Assembly: GCA_001600095.1 (NCBI GenBank)
Contig: BCIX01000001.1
Location: 2,232,001 to 2,296,000, forward strand
Length of the DNA stretch: 64,000 nucleotides
Direction of reading: 5' to 3'
Source: Bullera alba
Lineage: Eukaryota; Basidiomycota; Tremellomycetes; Tremellales; Bulleraceae
The notes under the pieces are model-generated. The model was given only the letters and a program-made list of their open reading frames with translations. It had not been told where the DNA came from and did not search any database. Numbering within the stretch: the first letter of the stretch is position 1; every line of letters begins with the position of its first letter. The translations under genes were made by a program, and so were the position numbers. Below are positions 1 through 12,344 of this stretch, in pieces.

Positions 1-2149
1 TAACGCCATGACAAACAGGCGGACGGGGAGCCACTGTAGCTTTATGCCAGGGATCCACGCATCGCCTGAACAGCTCGATATTCTTCACTTCGACTGGTCA
101 AACTTTGACGACTGAAGGGAATCCGAAGGGCATAGAGAGGGCGATGCTCATTGTGGAAGGTCCAGATCAAGCAGTAGCAATAAAGTGAGTACACCGAGAC
201 CCAGGCGTGGAGTTTGAAATCATCTGACGAGCAATAGGGGAGACTTCAAGCATTGCTCGCATAGCACGATTCGGAGCCTGATCATAGATGGCAACAGACC
301 GCAATTGTTACGGATACCCAAAGGCGGAGCGTTGGTAGAACTGGGGAACAGCGAGTTCCAGACAGTCCGGGACTGCAAGCTATACGAGCCTAGGTCGGTC
401 TCTCGAGTGGTATTCACGAGAACGATGCTGACATTGACGCTGTACAGAGGATGGTCTGCGTTGCACTTCCGGGAGGGGGATTTGAAGCAGTGCCGGAAAG
501 CTCATGCAGTTGACAATGAGATTGTCAGTTGTTTGGAACGATCGCGCTGGGAACAATACTGAGAATCTCGTAGGGTCCATGCGGCGAGGAGTGGGACGAC
601 GATTACGATGGCGTGACAGAGGCAGAGCCGGTCAATGGAAATCCTCGAGCAGATGGAATCAGCTTGGCATGTCAAGATTCCCTTGTCGAGCGTAATGTAA
701 GTCATCATCTACAAGTCTGAAAAAGACATACAGCTCAATAAACCGCGCCAGACGATCACCGACACGACCGATGGAGCGATTGTACTGTTTGGCTCTGCAG
801 GTACGGAGGTGCGGGAGAATCACATCTATTCCCGGACACGAGTCGTTCTAGGAGGTGAGATCGACGCCAAAGTCTGGTCTCCCGACACTGACAAATCACA
901 GGTATTAATCTGGTGGACTACCCGCCCTGGAAAGGGGATTACTTCGGCGTCAAAGTCCACCACAACACGATCCACGCCATGGCAACGTATCTCAAAGCTG
1001 GGATCGTTGTCGGTCCTTCGTCCTGGTCAGACGACACCGAATCCATCGTCCACTCTGGCCACGTTACCGACAACTTCTTCACCGGCCCGAGATTCGGGTA
1101 TGCCCTCGTCGTGTCTTCTGCCGACTCGTTCACGGTGCTTCGCAACAAGATAGACGAGGGCAATATCGGCTTCAGCGGTGTGCCCGGAAGTCGGTGTCCC
1201 AGCGCACCAGAGAATAGCAGTCCTAGAGCATTTTTGCTCAACAAGGGAAGTGCAAAGGGAACTTTCCAGACGGACTTCGAGAACGGCGAGGTGCAGCACA
1301 GTGAGGCCGCAACACTAACAGGCTGTACGAGAATGCTGATCGCCTGATGCTCAGTTATCTGCATCAATCCGCCTGATGAAAATAGGATACCGTATAAACC
1401 CTGGAGACTGCGGGACGATCCCAACGCGAAGAAGGTGAAGACGGAGGAAACGGCAGAGGCCGAACTTGAATCAGCCGGCGCTGTGACCTTTGTGAGTGGA
1501 AATATCGATCGAGCACACACTTATACATCCCAGGACTCTCGACTCGCCGAAGCTGTTGTAGCCTACCAAATGAGCATGCTCAAAGCGCTCTCTACAGTCA
1601 ACGATCAGCTAGAGTCGCGCAACCAAAGATCGAGCGAGAAGCAAGAAGCTGCCGTGGAGCAGGCCGAGCAGGCGAAGCGCAAGAACCACAAGCAGAAGAC
1701 TGGCATCCGGGAGATCGACGAGCTGAGCCAAAAGCTAGACCTGATCGAGAGCAGCGAGAAGGGCTTGGTGAGAGAGCTGGACATGATGAACAAGGAGATG
1801 AGCGATATGAGCAAGAGGATCAAGAAGTCAGCGGTGAGTGGTCGCCCGGGCGATGTGTCAAAGACCCTCAATCCATGTTTGCTCTGACTGACAATCGCTG
1901 GTTGACTTTCAGGCTGAGAGCAAACCCATCCTTGCTGATGTGTTCAACAATGTCGGCGGGTTGAAATCGGCAACAGCATCGCACAAGAGGGTCTTACAGT
2001 TGGAGAGGGAGACCCCCGAGGCTTCCACATCTACCTCTTTGTTCGGTTCTGTCACCATGCTGGTAGGGATCGCCGCTGTTATGGGCATAGCACTCCAGTT
2101 GGTGAAGCGCTTCAGGACGAGAGGTCTGAAGAAAGGCAAAGTCTACTAG
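1..2149 (+). CDS. Right-handed beta-helix protein with coiled coil and C-terminal membrane anchor (5' partial)
   Basis: The 5' end lies outside the window; the first visible exon starts near 19 after an AG. Joining exons 19-184, 238-393, 448-523, 574-696, 752-854, 902-1300, 1355-1491, 1534-1833 and 1913-2149 keeps one frame with GT-AG introns. The first two thirds look like parallel beta-helix coils of the pectin-lyase fold (turns such as DTTDGAIVLFGSAGTEV, repeated N-x-I/F steps). Next comes a highly charged coiled coil of about 100 residues (exon 1534-1833), then a hydrophobic segment (GSVTMLVGIAAVMGIALQLV) and a short basic tail ending GKVY. I infer a type I membrane protein with an extracytoplasmic helix. 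I see no identifiable polysaccharide-lyase catalytic motif, so no enzyme activity is claimed. A family name is not recognised. Confidence 0.8.
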
Positions 2150-2783
2150 ACGCGGCGTCGGATCGTGCACGGAATGACAGAGGAAGATGTACAACGTTGT
2201 ATGCAATCTTGACACGGAAACGATGCTTGTGCTGCCGGCCAGTTACATGATCGCATATTGACGCCCAAACATACACAGTACATGCATATGTACAGCAATC
2301 CCTTCCCGCTTGATGGAGAGTCTGAATGTGTGATCTGGTCGTACAAACAATTGAGTATGTATCCGATACTACACCGCCGAATACAGCCTCTCTGGTCCCC
2401 GAGCTCCGCTTCTCTCCATTGAGAGGGAGGAATGGCTGATGGGATGGTTCTCAGTACCGTTGTGAGGTTCCAAATCGGCAGGATTGGGAGGTGTCGGAAC
2501 GCCGGAAGACGAAAAGCGTGATTGTGCGCAGCTGAAGCACATGGGTCAATGGACCGGTCGAGTCGACATCTAAATCTATAATGGTTGCAGAAAGTTGTGG
2601 CGTGGTCGTGGCTGATGCTAGAGAGCTCATGTGAGGTGGTCGAGCTGGTCGATTATAATGTGTTTTTGTGATGGAAATAGCTTGACAGCTGGCCTCATTG
2701 TGATGCGAATGTCCGGAGGTTCGTCTTGATGTATGTAGGGTTCCATGGCGTCTTGTGCGTAGATGTCCCATGGTTGGGGAAGG
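2150..2783. other. Convergent intergenic region, no gene seen
   Basis: This lies between the stop of the beta-helix gene (+) and the stop of the CSL gene (-), so it should hold the two 3' UTRs and terminators. Open frames here are short and show no family resemblance. Confidence 0.6.
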
Positions 2784-5700
2784 CTACGGGTATTGCATCC
2801 CCGTAGGAATGATGCAAAGGCCGTCTTCGCGGACCAGGAACACTGGGGTTGGTTTCTCAACGCCGACTGGCTCGGAAGCGGCCATCACTTCAGTGCTACA
2901 ATCTGTCAGCACGAGCTTGAACTTAGCCACTGCCACAAGACTCACCATCTGACTTCATTGTGGACCGCCTTCTGATCGCCCCAGTAGATGAGATGAGGTG
3001 CGTGGAAGCCCTCCGTCTTCACAAAGCCTTTCCCGTAGCTGTGGAGAGGAAGTCAGTAAATCGACAAAAGGATCAAGCGCTGTTTCGAACCACTCACACA
3101 GTCACTAGAGGTAGTTCCGTCCTTGGCGTAAACGTCAGGTCGCCAGAAGAATGCAGCCTCTGCACCGTTGCTGGCATCTCGGTCATCTGCTTGGGGCCCA
3201 GCATTCTGCTGATAGTCGGGAACGGAGCGATTGGCGCTTTGCGGTCGGAAGGTAGGGTAGCGACACTGTGTGGGATGTAGAAGGTGTACGAGACCTGCTC
3301 GGTCGACACGATGGTCCAGACTGCCATGTCGCCAACGCTCATCGTCCAGAACATTCGACCCTGATGCGCCTTGTCTCCAGGAGAGACAGTTTGCTGGTTG
3401 TGAGAGTTCGCGGCAGATTGAACGTGTTCGTATGATGAGTTCGCCGAATTGATTTCCGTACTCTGACGGCGTTTGTGGTTGGTAGGGCGGGCAAGGGGTC
3501 CATTGCGCGAGTTTGAGCCAGTTCTCTGTCTTCGAACGGGACCACCATCTGTGGACATTGGCAATTCGATGTGTCCGCTACTGTTTGGCGACATGACCAG
3601 GGACGATGAGGATTGTTTCCGGGAATGGGCACCAAAGTAGTCCATCGACGAGCTCGCACTGACAGGTGACGAAGGGGTAGAAGGCAGATTGACAGAGTTG
3701 GTATGAGGAGTCATTGGCAATACGCCAAATCTCGATGATGGGGTTGAGGGCACGCTGCTTGGCTTGGAACTGGCCCTGGTCGGTGCAGGGGGCACGGGCG
3801 ACCATTTCCTAGTATTGGTGACTTTTCGCTCGAAAATCACGTCCTGATCGCAAGCCAGCCATGATCCTCCCCATCTGGGATCTGTCTGAACGACGAACAT
3901 GGTGTCGGGCCGATACCTCTCGAAAGCGACCTTTTGGAGTTGGGAAACGTAATCGCCTGCCCACTCGCCTTCTCGCACGCTTGTCTGGCTATCTCCTGCA
4001 GTTCCATCTCCTCCAACGGCATCAGAATCTGACTCGATCCGCCTGACAATCATTATCGGCGAGCATATCCCAGTTTGCAGCGATTGAAGCACCACAGTCT
4101 GATTATATCGGATAGGCGGAGCGTGGTGTGGTGTATGCAGGGCGTTGGCCGGGGCCACAGGCCAATCTGGATGTAAGGGCGCATTCCTGCCTGGACCCTC
4201 GGGTCGACTAGGATCAACCAACCAGACAATCCATGATTCCCAGGTGTTCTGATGCGGGACGAACCCCGCGAGGTCGTTCGAGCCGTCGCCTCTCCGGGGA
4301 GGCCTGGCGCCGCTGACTGGAAGTCCATCCGAGCCCAAAATCTTGGTGGAATCTAGGTCTGCCGCCAAAAATCGAGTAGACAAAGTCTGAGACTTGATAC
4401 GGTTGAACAAAGCCACGGTCGATCCATGCGTGATGAGCAGGTCGTTGGACTTCGTATTCGATTTCTTCTTGCTGGGCTTGGAGATGATCTTGATCTCCTT
4501 GCTTTCGAAGGTACCGACGACCTCGTTGACCGAAACGTCGTCCACCGTCCCCTTGCCGTGACCCCATCCGTTTTTGCCTGCGTGTTGAAGATCAGGCGCT
4601 TTGACGGTGACCAATGCTTTGACCTCGCGCCGTTTGCCGTCGGCATCGGTGATGTGCAAGTTCTTACCTGCCACGTGCCCAACGAATGGCAGGTCGGAAG
4701 CTTTGATAGCCTGAACGTTGAGCTTTTCGTCCAAACTGTCGCCATGTATGCTCAACCAATTGACGGCAGCATCTTTGACGGATTGTTCTCCGGCAATCGA
4801 GACGTTGACTTTCGGGGGTAGCATGGGGGATATGGGACAGCCATCAGGTGACTCCGTCCACCAAGCAGCGCCTATCAACACCGCCTGGGGAGGCGGACAT
4901 AGGAATCGCTTCTCGTTGCCGTATGACTTTTGCCCCACTTTTGGACTCATGACGATGATTTTCCTCTCTCCGAAAGATAATCGATTCGAAGTCGAGAGGT
5001 ATTGCCGCAGATTTCCCTCCAGGTCTGATGGATCCGGATGATAGGTGGGCCTAGTCGACGGTATGCTTTGACTGGACTCGGATTGGACGTACTCATTGCC
5101 CATTGACATGGTGTGGGACGTGTCGGATACAGTCGAATTGCCTACAGGCGAACTACGGGCCAAGCTCGATTGGCGGGAGAGCTCGTTTTGGGACGCGGGT
5201 CGATGTGGGATGGCAGATTGGATGCTCCGGGACCACGTGTCGCGAGGGTTGAGTGAAGGGTTCTGCCAATCTCCTCCGTCGGTTGAGCTAGCTGATGAGC
5301 TGGAACATGGTATATCGAATAGTCGGCCGCTGCTCGAGATCGGTTTGAGCGTGTCCTGACTTAGCTGCGATGGCGATATGGTCCCCTGGTGAGGGTGCGG
5401 AACAAGGACCTGTTGCAGTTGTTGTGCTAGCTGCGCGCTGATCAAATTCTGATCGTACTGATATTGTTGTTGTTGCGGCTGTGACTGCGTCATTTGCTGG
5501 AAGTACTGCATTTGCTGCTGCTGCTGAAAGGCGTTCTGTTGATACTGCTCTGTCGATGGCTGAAATTGCTGTTGATACGACGAGAACGATGACTGCTGAT
5601 GTAGATCCCATGTCGGCTGCGTTGCATCACCGTACGATTGGAAGTTGTTCATTGTTTGTTGGACATTGGGGTATCCAGAAAACATTCCAGGGGTGATAAT

Positions 5701-6528
5701 GCGCTCACCATCGGAGATGGAAGCGGGATCCGTTGGCACGCTCGATGGAAGGTTCGACGATTGTGCCGAGGGAGGCTGCTGCGATTGCAATAGGCCGAAC
5801 GTTTGTTGAATGTCAAGGGCCAGATATGGCCGTGACTGCTGAGGTTGACTAGGTTGACTCTGCATAGGATTGGACGTCTCGAACATGTTGTTGTACTGTG
5901 ACTGATCGCCGAAAAAGTCCTGAGAAAGACCCAACGAGCTGGTCGGAGGCATTTGAGCTGATCCATTGCTCAGGCCTAAAGCCTGTCTGTCCTCATTACG
6001 ATGCGAGTAATCATAAGTCGACGAGTCTTGAGCGAAGAGCAAGCAGGGCTATACATCTGGTCAGCTAGCTCCAGGTCCAAGCCAAGTGCGACCCACCTCG
6101 TTCCACTCTGCTGGCATCGTGTTGAACGAGGCGCTTTGTATGGGCGGTAGGCTGGAGATAGAGTTATACCGCCTCCGATAAGGCTGTAGAGCCGCCGGCG
6201 AAGGATGCCGGTTGACCGCACTTCTGGGCCGTGACGAGTGACTGCCAGAAGAAAGACCAGCTGTGATGAGTCTCGGTGACGGGCGTCCAGAGCCGAGCTG
6301 CCCGGATGCCTCGATTCGTTGGGTGGTGCCTAGGGGATTATAAGTGGGAAAGCCGGATTGCTGTTGTTGCTGCTGTTGCTGTAGCTGCTGCTCGACGCTC
6401 GCTGCTTGCTCGGAAGTCGATGTTCTGAGGGGCGATGAGAAGCGTGGTACTGATGATGCCGGAGATCCAGATGTCGATTGAGGGTACTGCATGATATTCG
6501 TCAGCAGGGGATCTAGGAACGGGTTCAT
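2784..6528 (-). CDS. CSL-family (CBF1/Su(H)/LAG-1) transcription factor
   Basis: Four exons (6528-6097, 6048-3098, 3038-2946, 2895-2784) give 1195 residues with consistent GT-AG splicing. The N-terminal half (about 1-490) is disordered and rich in Gln, Ser and Pro, including polyQ runs near 6350-6400 and 5455-5570. Around residue 500 comes the CSL DNA-binding signature (QKSYGNEKRFLCPPP, followed by the AAWW stretch), then the beta-trefoil domain from about 690 (STRFLAADLDSTKI) and a C-terminal IPT/TIG-like part. CSL proteins bind CGTGGGAA-type sites. Animals use them in Notch signalling; fungi, which lack Notch, use them in cell adhesion, cell-cycle and lipid regulation. The start is MNPFLDPLL; the frame is open further upstream, so an earlier in-frame ATG cannot be excluded. 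A 1.8 kb gene-free region lies upstream. Confidence 0.92.
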
Positions 6529-8338
6529 GGCGGAGACGACCGAGGCGAGGATGTGCGAGTGTGAGAGAGCCAGGCAGGAGAGATAAACTCGCTGAGGAGC
6601 AGAGGAAAGAAGGTCGTGAGAGTTGGTGTGACTTGAATAGTGGCATGAGATGATGCGGAAGGACAAAGGACCGGCAATGGTCAAGCGAAGGATACATCCC
6701 AGAGTCCCTTGCGGTTCCCATTGTCGCCCCTCATTCCCAGAACACTCCTTTCTCCGTCCTTCGGTAACAGATCCACCGACTATAAAGTCAAGGAAGACGG
6801 TTCCCATACAGCTCGCCCTCCCCACCGACCACCCCTGCAATTCCAGGAGTGGACGTGCGTTCGACGTTTCAGTCCGACGACCATGGGAAATTCTGCGTCG
6901 TGACGATGCCAGCAAGATGAGGAGAACAAGGGTAATCCAATCCGATGATGATTCTACTCACATATGTTTTTGATCGCCGTAGAGGGAGTTGCAGTGTTGC
7001 AAAGGTGCGCCTGTGACCAAGACAAGGTGTGGATGGCCTTCGCAGAGTTATGCGGACTGGTGGGCAAGATCAGTCAGCCAAACTCGGCTAATCGGTCGCC
7101 GTGGTGGTGGTCCATTCGCTAGCAGAACAAAACTGGCCAAACCTGAACAGAGAGTTGGGGAGGATATAGGAGGGGCACAGAGATTGACAGGGTGTTGAGG
7201 ACCGCCATAGGATGGAAAAACGGGCCGGGATACGTTCAAGGGGAGAAAGACTGCACTTACGACTCCCTCGCAGCTAAATGAGCCAATGCCACCGGATCAA
7301 CGCGTGATCCTTCGGTTCCGAGTATTTGCTTCGGGCTGGCGCAGGGTGATATGTACTGGTTGCTTGAGTCTCTGGTATGGTGTGACGCCGACTACATGAG
7401 AGGTTGTTGAGCAGGTCACTACCTACACTGCTCGCCTACTCTATCTCTACCCAGGCCAGCTGATCTCCCCATCTAATCTGGGCCGGAACGGACGAGGTCG
7501 TTCCTTCGCGTTTTTTGCTGCCGTGATTTGTATTTGCTGTTTGTTATTGAAAAGACCCGTTCGCCACCCGGATCTAAAGCAGCTGATATGCATAGCCTCG
7601 CCCGGACCTAATTCGATTAGCTTTTTAGGCTGTGTTCTTCCTAGCCTGGCTGCCCTGAAGCCGCGCTCAATGGGCTCGCTTGCTGGGAAAGATGCCGCCG
7701 GGACTGGGTCAGCTGCTGGCAGCTGCTGTCACGTCGTAAAGTGACCGTGGACAGCCGTGGCCATTTTGCTTTGGGGACAGCGGACTCCTCTTTTCGATTT
7801 TTTTCATACCAGGCTTCTCTGCTCTCACTTATACTTGCCGATGCATCGGCGCAACTTCGTCCTCTACATCCCCAGAGAATCAGTCGCGTGCAAGCGATCC
7901 CAGCAGGTCACAGCGAGATGATGCATCCCAATCCTCTCGAAGACGTCCCGACGAAGTGCCGCCCGCTGCCGCTTCCGTGCGATAGTCTCCGTACAATATA
8001 GGACAAAAGCCTTGGCGCCACTCCGTGCTGGCGTAAGACTGCGTAAGATTCGCTGGTCGTCAGGACTTGGGGGTATCGTAGGGTATCGAGCGTCGAGAGA
8101 TGCCTGTGAAGTGTGACAGATGGCAGCATCTGGCAGCGCTGGTACAGGCTGGTACACGGCAAAGCCTGACACATGACGCGTGACGCGTAACACAGCTGCT
8201 GAGATCTGAGAACCGTACGCTGACACATGGCCAATGATAATATGGCCGAGCTATGGCAATAGCTGTCCCCGCTGCACCACTTTGTCGTACTTCTCAGGTC
8301 GATGGAATCCATGATACAAGCTCATCTAGATACATATT
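6529..8338. promoter_or_regulatory. Long gene-free 5' region of the CSL gene
   Basis: There are 1.8 kb between the CSL start and the stop of UTP21, both on the minus strand. Only short, unconvincing open frames occur. It is by far the longest gap in the window and presumably holds the promoter and 5' UTR of the CSL gene. ACGCGT (MCB-like) occurs at 7300-7305 and as a close pair at 8176-8181 and 8183-8188. T-rich stretches lie near 7500-7530 and 7790-7810. Confidence 0.5.
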
Positions 8339-11300
8339 CTAGTCCGAAGTACGAAGGAAACTCAAGGTACCCATGGCGTAGCCCACAAGCTCCCTCAACC
8401 TGCCGCTCTCCTTCTTCTGTTCCGTCCTCAGCTCTTTCAACTTGCTCGACAACTCCTCGTTGCCCATCAGGACATCCGAATGAACAGTGAGGAACACGCT
8501 CATCAGCGCTTGAACGGCCTCAAAGTCTTTATGTGACTTCAACCGGCTGACCAGGGCGTTCAAGAACAGGGCGAGGTGGTCGAGAGAGACCATGAACCGT
8601 ATTTCAAGATCCAATGACGACGGCGAGAGTGCCTTGGCGTATTCGAAAAAGGCATTGTCTGCAAGATGTAGACTGTCAGTATAGTCACATGGTAGGGACC
8701 AAAAGCACACTTACAGTCACCCGCCTCGTCTTCCTCTGCAAGGCGTCTTGTGAACTCGCTCTCGGAAAATGATAGGCCAGAATCCAATTTTCTCGAAGCT
8801 GCCTCTTGTTCCTCTGCAGCATGGACCGCCGACAAGTCGAACCGAGTCTCGAGTCCGGACACAGTTGGGAGGAAGAAGGGTGCCGCCTCTGGCGCTTTAG
8901 GCGGTTCCTTGGGTTTGTTTCGCAGCTAATAAGTTTGTCAGGACTGGATAATCGAGCTTGGCGTGTCAACTCACCCTGATCGTCTCGAGGTTCAGCAGCG
9001 TCTGCCATCTCGATCGAGGCAACAACGACAAGGTAAGTAGATCCTCAGTGAGCTGCTCCGGAGTGGTGTAGATGTCCTTGTACTCTGGCGCTCCCACGTC
9101 CTCGAGTCCTTCGATTACTGAACGTCTCATCAGCAAGGAACAGGAACCATCGCGAACATCGACTGACCATGATCATCCTTCAAGCCCTGTATCGTTGGCA
9201 AACCAACATCGATGATCTCCTCATCCTCATTGATGTGTCGCAGAGCAACATCGCTAAACTGCGCTCGATTGGCCCTGTTTGACCATCAGCCCGAGTTCAG
9301 GGCGCAGCGGGTACTTTGCAACCTGCACTCACCACAGGTGGACACCTAGGCTGTCGACGTGTGCTGTAGCAAGGAAATCACCGGTAGGCGAGAAAGTCAA
9401 ACTGGTAGCGATACTGGCTGTTCTGAAAGCGTCGACGAGTCGGCCGGTAGGTATGTCGTACGTGCGGACGATCGAGTCGAGCGAAGTAACCACGAGCCAC
9501 CGCGAGTCCGGCGAAAACGCCTTGAAAAGGTCAGCCAGGTACACAGCTGAGAGTACATCGCAGATCAACTGCAAGTTCCCACTCACGAGATCTAGCACGC
9601 TGCCCTTGAAGCCTCGCAGCTCTCTGACTACCCTCCGAGTCTCGATGTCCACCAATCGGACGACAAGATCGTCACAGGTGACGGCAAGTAGTCCGTTGTT
9701 CCTGTTCATCTCCAGCGCCGTGATGGAGGACGGCAGCTGTACCTCGTGCAGCTTCCTGGTGTTATGGAAATCGAAAAACTGATGACCATAGCATCAGCAA
9801 ATGAAATCATCACTCGAAACACATTATCAGGCCGGTTCATCACTCACGTATAGCTTGCCTTCGAGGGTACTGGCGACGACCATGGTATTAAGGACGTCTG
9901 TAACGACACCCGTGATTGCTTGCATCGATTTCACTGGAGCTTTGGCTTTGGCCTTCGACTTGTTCTTGCTCGCTGAGATGATCTTTGGTCTCGTGTCTCC
10001 AGGAGGGGGTCCATCAAGGGCGAATGACCGCCTCTCCCTTCCAGACTGCATATTCCACATCTTGATCTCGCCAGCTGACGATCCCGCCAGACCAAAGTTG
10101 CCACAGGCAGTGACGCAAACGGCCTCATAATCCCTTAGCACGAGCGTACACCTTGGATCCGTTGCAAACTCACCTGGACCGCTCCCTCCTCCATCTCCAT
10201 AGTCCATGCGCCGAGCTTCTTGTTCTGGACTTTCCACGTCCTGGCACCGGTGTCGTCCGTATGTGCGGTCAAGACATCTTCCCAGTCTTTCGATCGAGTC
10301 GAAGAGCTAGACAAGGCGCTGATGGCGGGCAGCTTCAGTTCATCTGCAGATAATCCCAATCCGAGGGCTCTCTTCATGATGGATTGTCCTGTAGTGCAAG
10401 TCAGCACGTGCAGCCATAGCACTCGAAGTACCGATGAGACGAACCTTGAGAAAGCTCGTGACTTCTGGAATCCCGCACGACGCTAGTATACCTCAACGCG
10501 CGATCCTTGCCGGCCGTCAGGATCTGCTTGCCGTCATCACCGTAATACCTGATCAGGGCGGGAGGAGCATGGTGTCCTCCTCTGAACTTGAGCAGCCGCG
10601 GTATCGAAGTCGGCGAATCGAATAGCCATTGCTGAGGCACAGCAGCGTTAGCAGACACTCGTGGTAGCCCCAAAGCATGCGACTCACCTTGACGCTGTTG
10701 TCCGGACTGGAACTGATGAGCAGCGGCTGTCCTTGCACCCATTCCAATCCAGTCACTTCCCTCTCATGGGCGCCCCTCTGGACGTGGATCACTCTACCAC
10801 CCTTGCTCAGGTCCCATAATGCTATAGACCCTGCAGACGAAGCTGTGGCTAATATAGGAGGGCCATCTATGCTCGTGATCAGTCAACGAAGTCTTGCCCC
10901 CTCACCACAAGTGCAGCTTCAGACATACCCATACGGAAGGACAACCCGGAAAGAGCTCCATCATCCATCTTGACTTGGATGATCAATTCTCCCTGCCTGA
11001 CATCCAGAACTCGGACAGCTCCATCGGCATAGCCTACACCAACAACATCGACAGCGGGAGATTGGACGAGAAGAGTGACTGGAGATGGGGTATCAGGTGT
11101 GGGGTGAGCAAATGTGTGTACGAGCGAGCTGTGGAGGCGATCTGTTCAGCCTTTCTCGTTTTTTTTTAAATGCTCGAGCGCTTCCGCAGCAATTCAACTC
11201 ACCATGTTCTGGTGTTCCATAACTGCAGATCTCCCTGCTCGCTTCCTACCAAGATCTTGTTCAGATAAGTCGCCGGATGCAAGAACGCGGTCGCTTTAAA

Positions 11301-11950
11301 AGACGAATGGAACGTGATCTCGTTCTGCAGCTCTGCAACGCATTGTGAGCTGGATATCCTGAACATGAGCTGTGGCCGCCTTACCTTTCGTGGCGACATC
11401 GAAAATGATCATGCCCGTCCCGTCTGCCCTGAGCGCTAGTAGCTGGTCACCGAACAAGAGGATCTTGCCCAACTTGACACCGCCGGGCGACCTATACGAC
11501 GCAGACTACACAGCAGCCATTCAGCAACATCCCTTTGAGGAACATCGGACCAGCGGCTCAAGATCATGCAGGAGATACACCCACCTCTTTGCCTCTGTGG
11601 TACTTAACGACCCTCTTCCCCACGCTTGCGAATACCTCAGTACCCGTCTGCGCCAGACTTGCAATATCCTCTCCCGAGTCCGGTCCGACAAAAACAAGTG
11701 TCATCCTCGCAGCATCCCACATCATCCAATTCCGCCCTACACTGGTGACCAAGTTGACGGTAGGCGTGGCCAAAGCGCCTTTGGGGGTGTGGACGAACAT
11801 TGAGAACGGGACATGATCGGTGATATAGCCCAAAGCTCTGAAAGGGGCGAACAGGCGAGGTTGGATCGGTTTCGATGGTCCGGCTTTGGGTTGACCATTG
11901 CTTTGAGCGTTGTTATGGGCTTTACGCCTCTTTGTCGCTCTGTCCGGCAT
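8339..11950 (-). CDS. UTP21: U3 snoRNP / SSU processome WD40 protein Utp21 (WDR36)
   Basis: A gene of a dozen or so short exons encodes a tandem WD40 protein. The N-terminus (PFRALGYITDHVPF, then SVGRNWMMWD) is the characteristic Utp21/WDR36 start. WD repeats with GH/WD-like ends follow (for example LQLWNTRTW, IALWDLSK, IKMWNMQSG). The last exons carry the Utp21-specific C-terminal domain (about 8339-9060), with TEDLLTLSLLPRSRW and an acidic/amphipathic tail ending SFLRTSD. Utp21 belongs to the UTP-B subcomplex, which acts in the nucleolus on the 35S pre-rRNA and is needed for 18S rRNA. The start ATG at 11950 begins MPDRATKRRKAHN, a basic, nucleolar-type sequence. Individual splice sites were not all verified. 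Confidence 0.93.
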
Positions 11951-12344
11951 GATAGTTAGTCGACAAGCTTTCTGAGAGGGGAGTTGTCGATGATGCAAGC
12001 TAGATGCAGACTACTCCTTGTCTTCTGAATGTCAAGATCTGCCACAGCAGGTCACAGCTCTGAGTCCAGCGAGCAGAGAGAGCTGCAACTTCAAAATCTC
12101 GAAGAGGCGATCCAGGCACGGACGGAGATCGCTCGACACTCCGCGTGCCAGCTTAATCTGCCCGCGATCCAGCGACAAGCTGTAGCCCGACTTGAGCCCG
12201 ACCGCGCTCGATGCTCATATGCTCAGCGATCAGCATGCATGCCCAGGTCTATAACACGACGACCCTCATTTCGCCTGTCGCTCGATGGACAACATATGCA
12301 TGGGATGATGTACAAATGATGAAAGAGCGGATCGATGTGCCAAA
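11951..12344. other. Intergenic region between SLU7 and UTP21, no gene seen
   Basis: It separates the SLU7 stop from the UTP21 start, both on the minus strand, and so holds the SLU7 3' UTR and the UTP21 promoter. No distinctive element was seen. Confidence 0.5.

Noticed and set aside
939..1520. 193-codon minus-strand frame
   Set aside because: It overlaps the well-supported beta-helix exons on the other strand and crosses their introns; no family resemblance.
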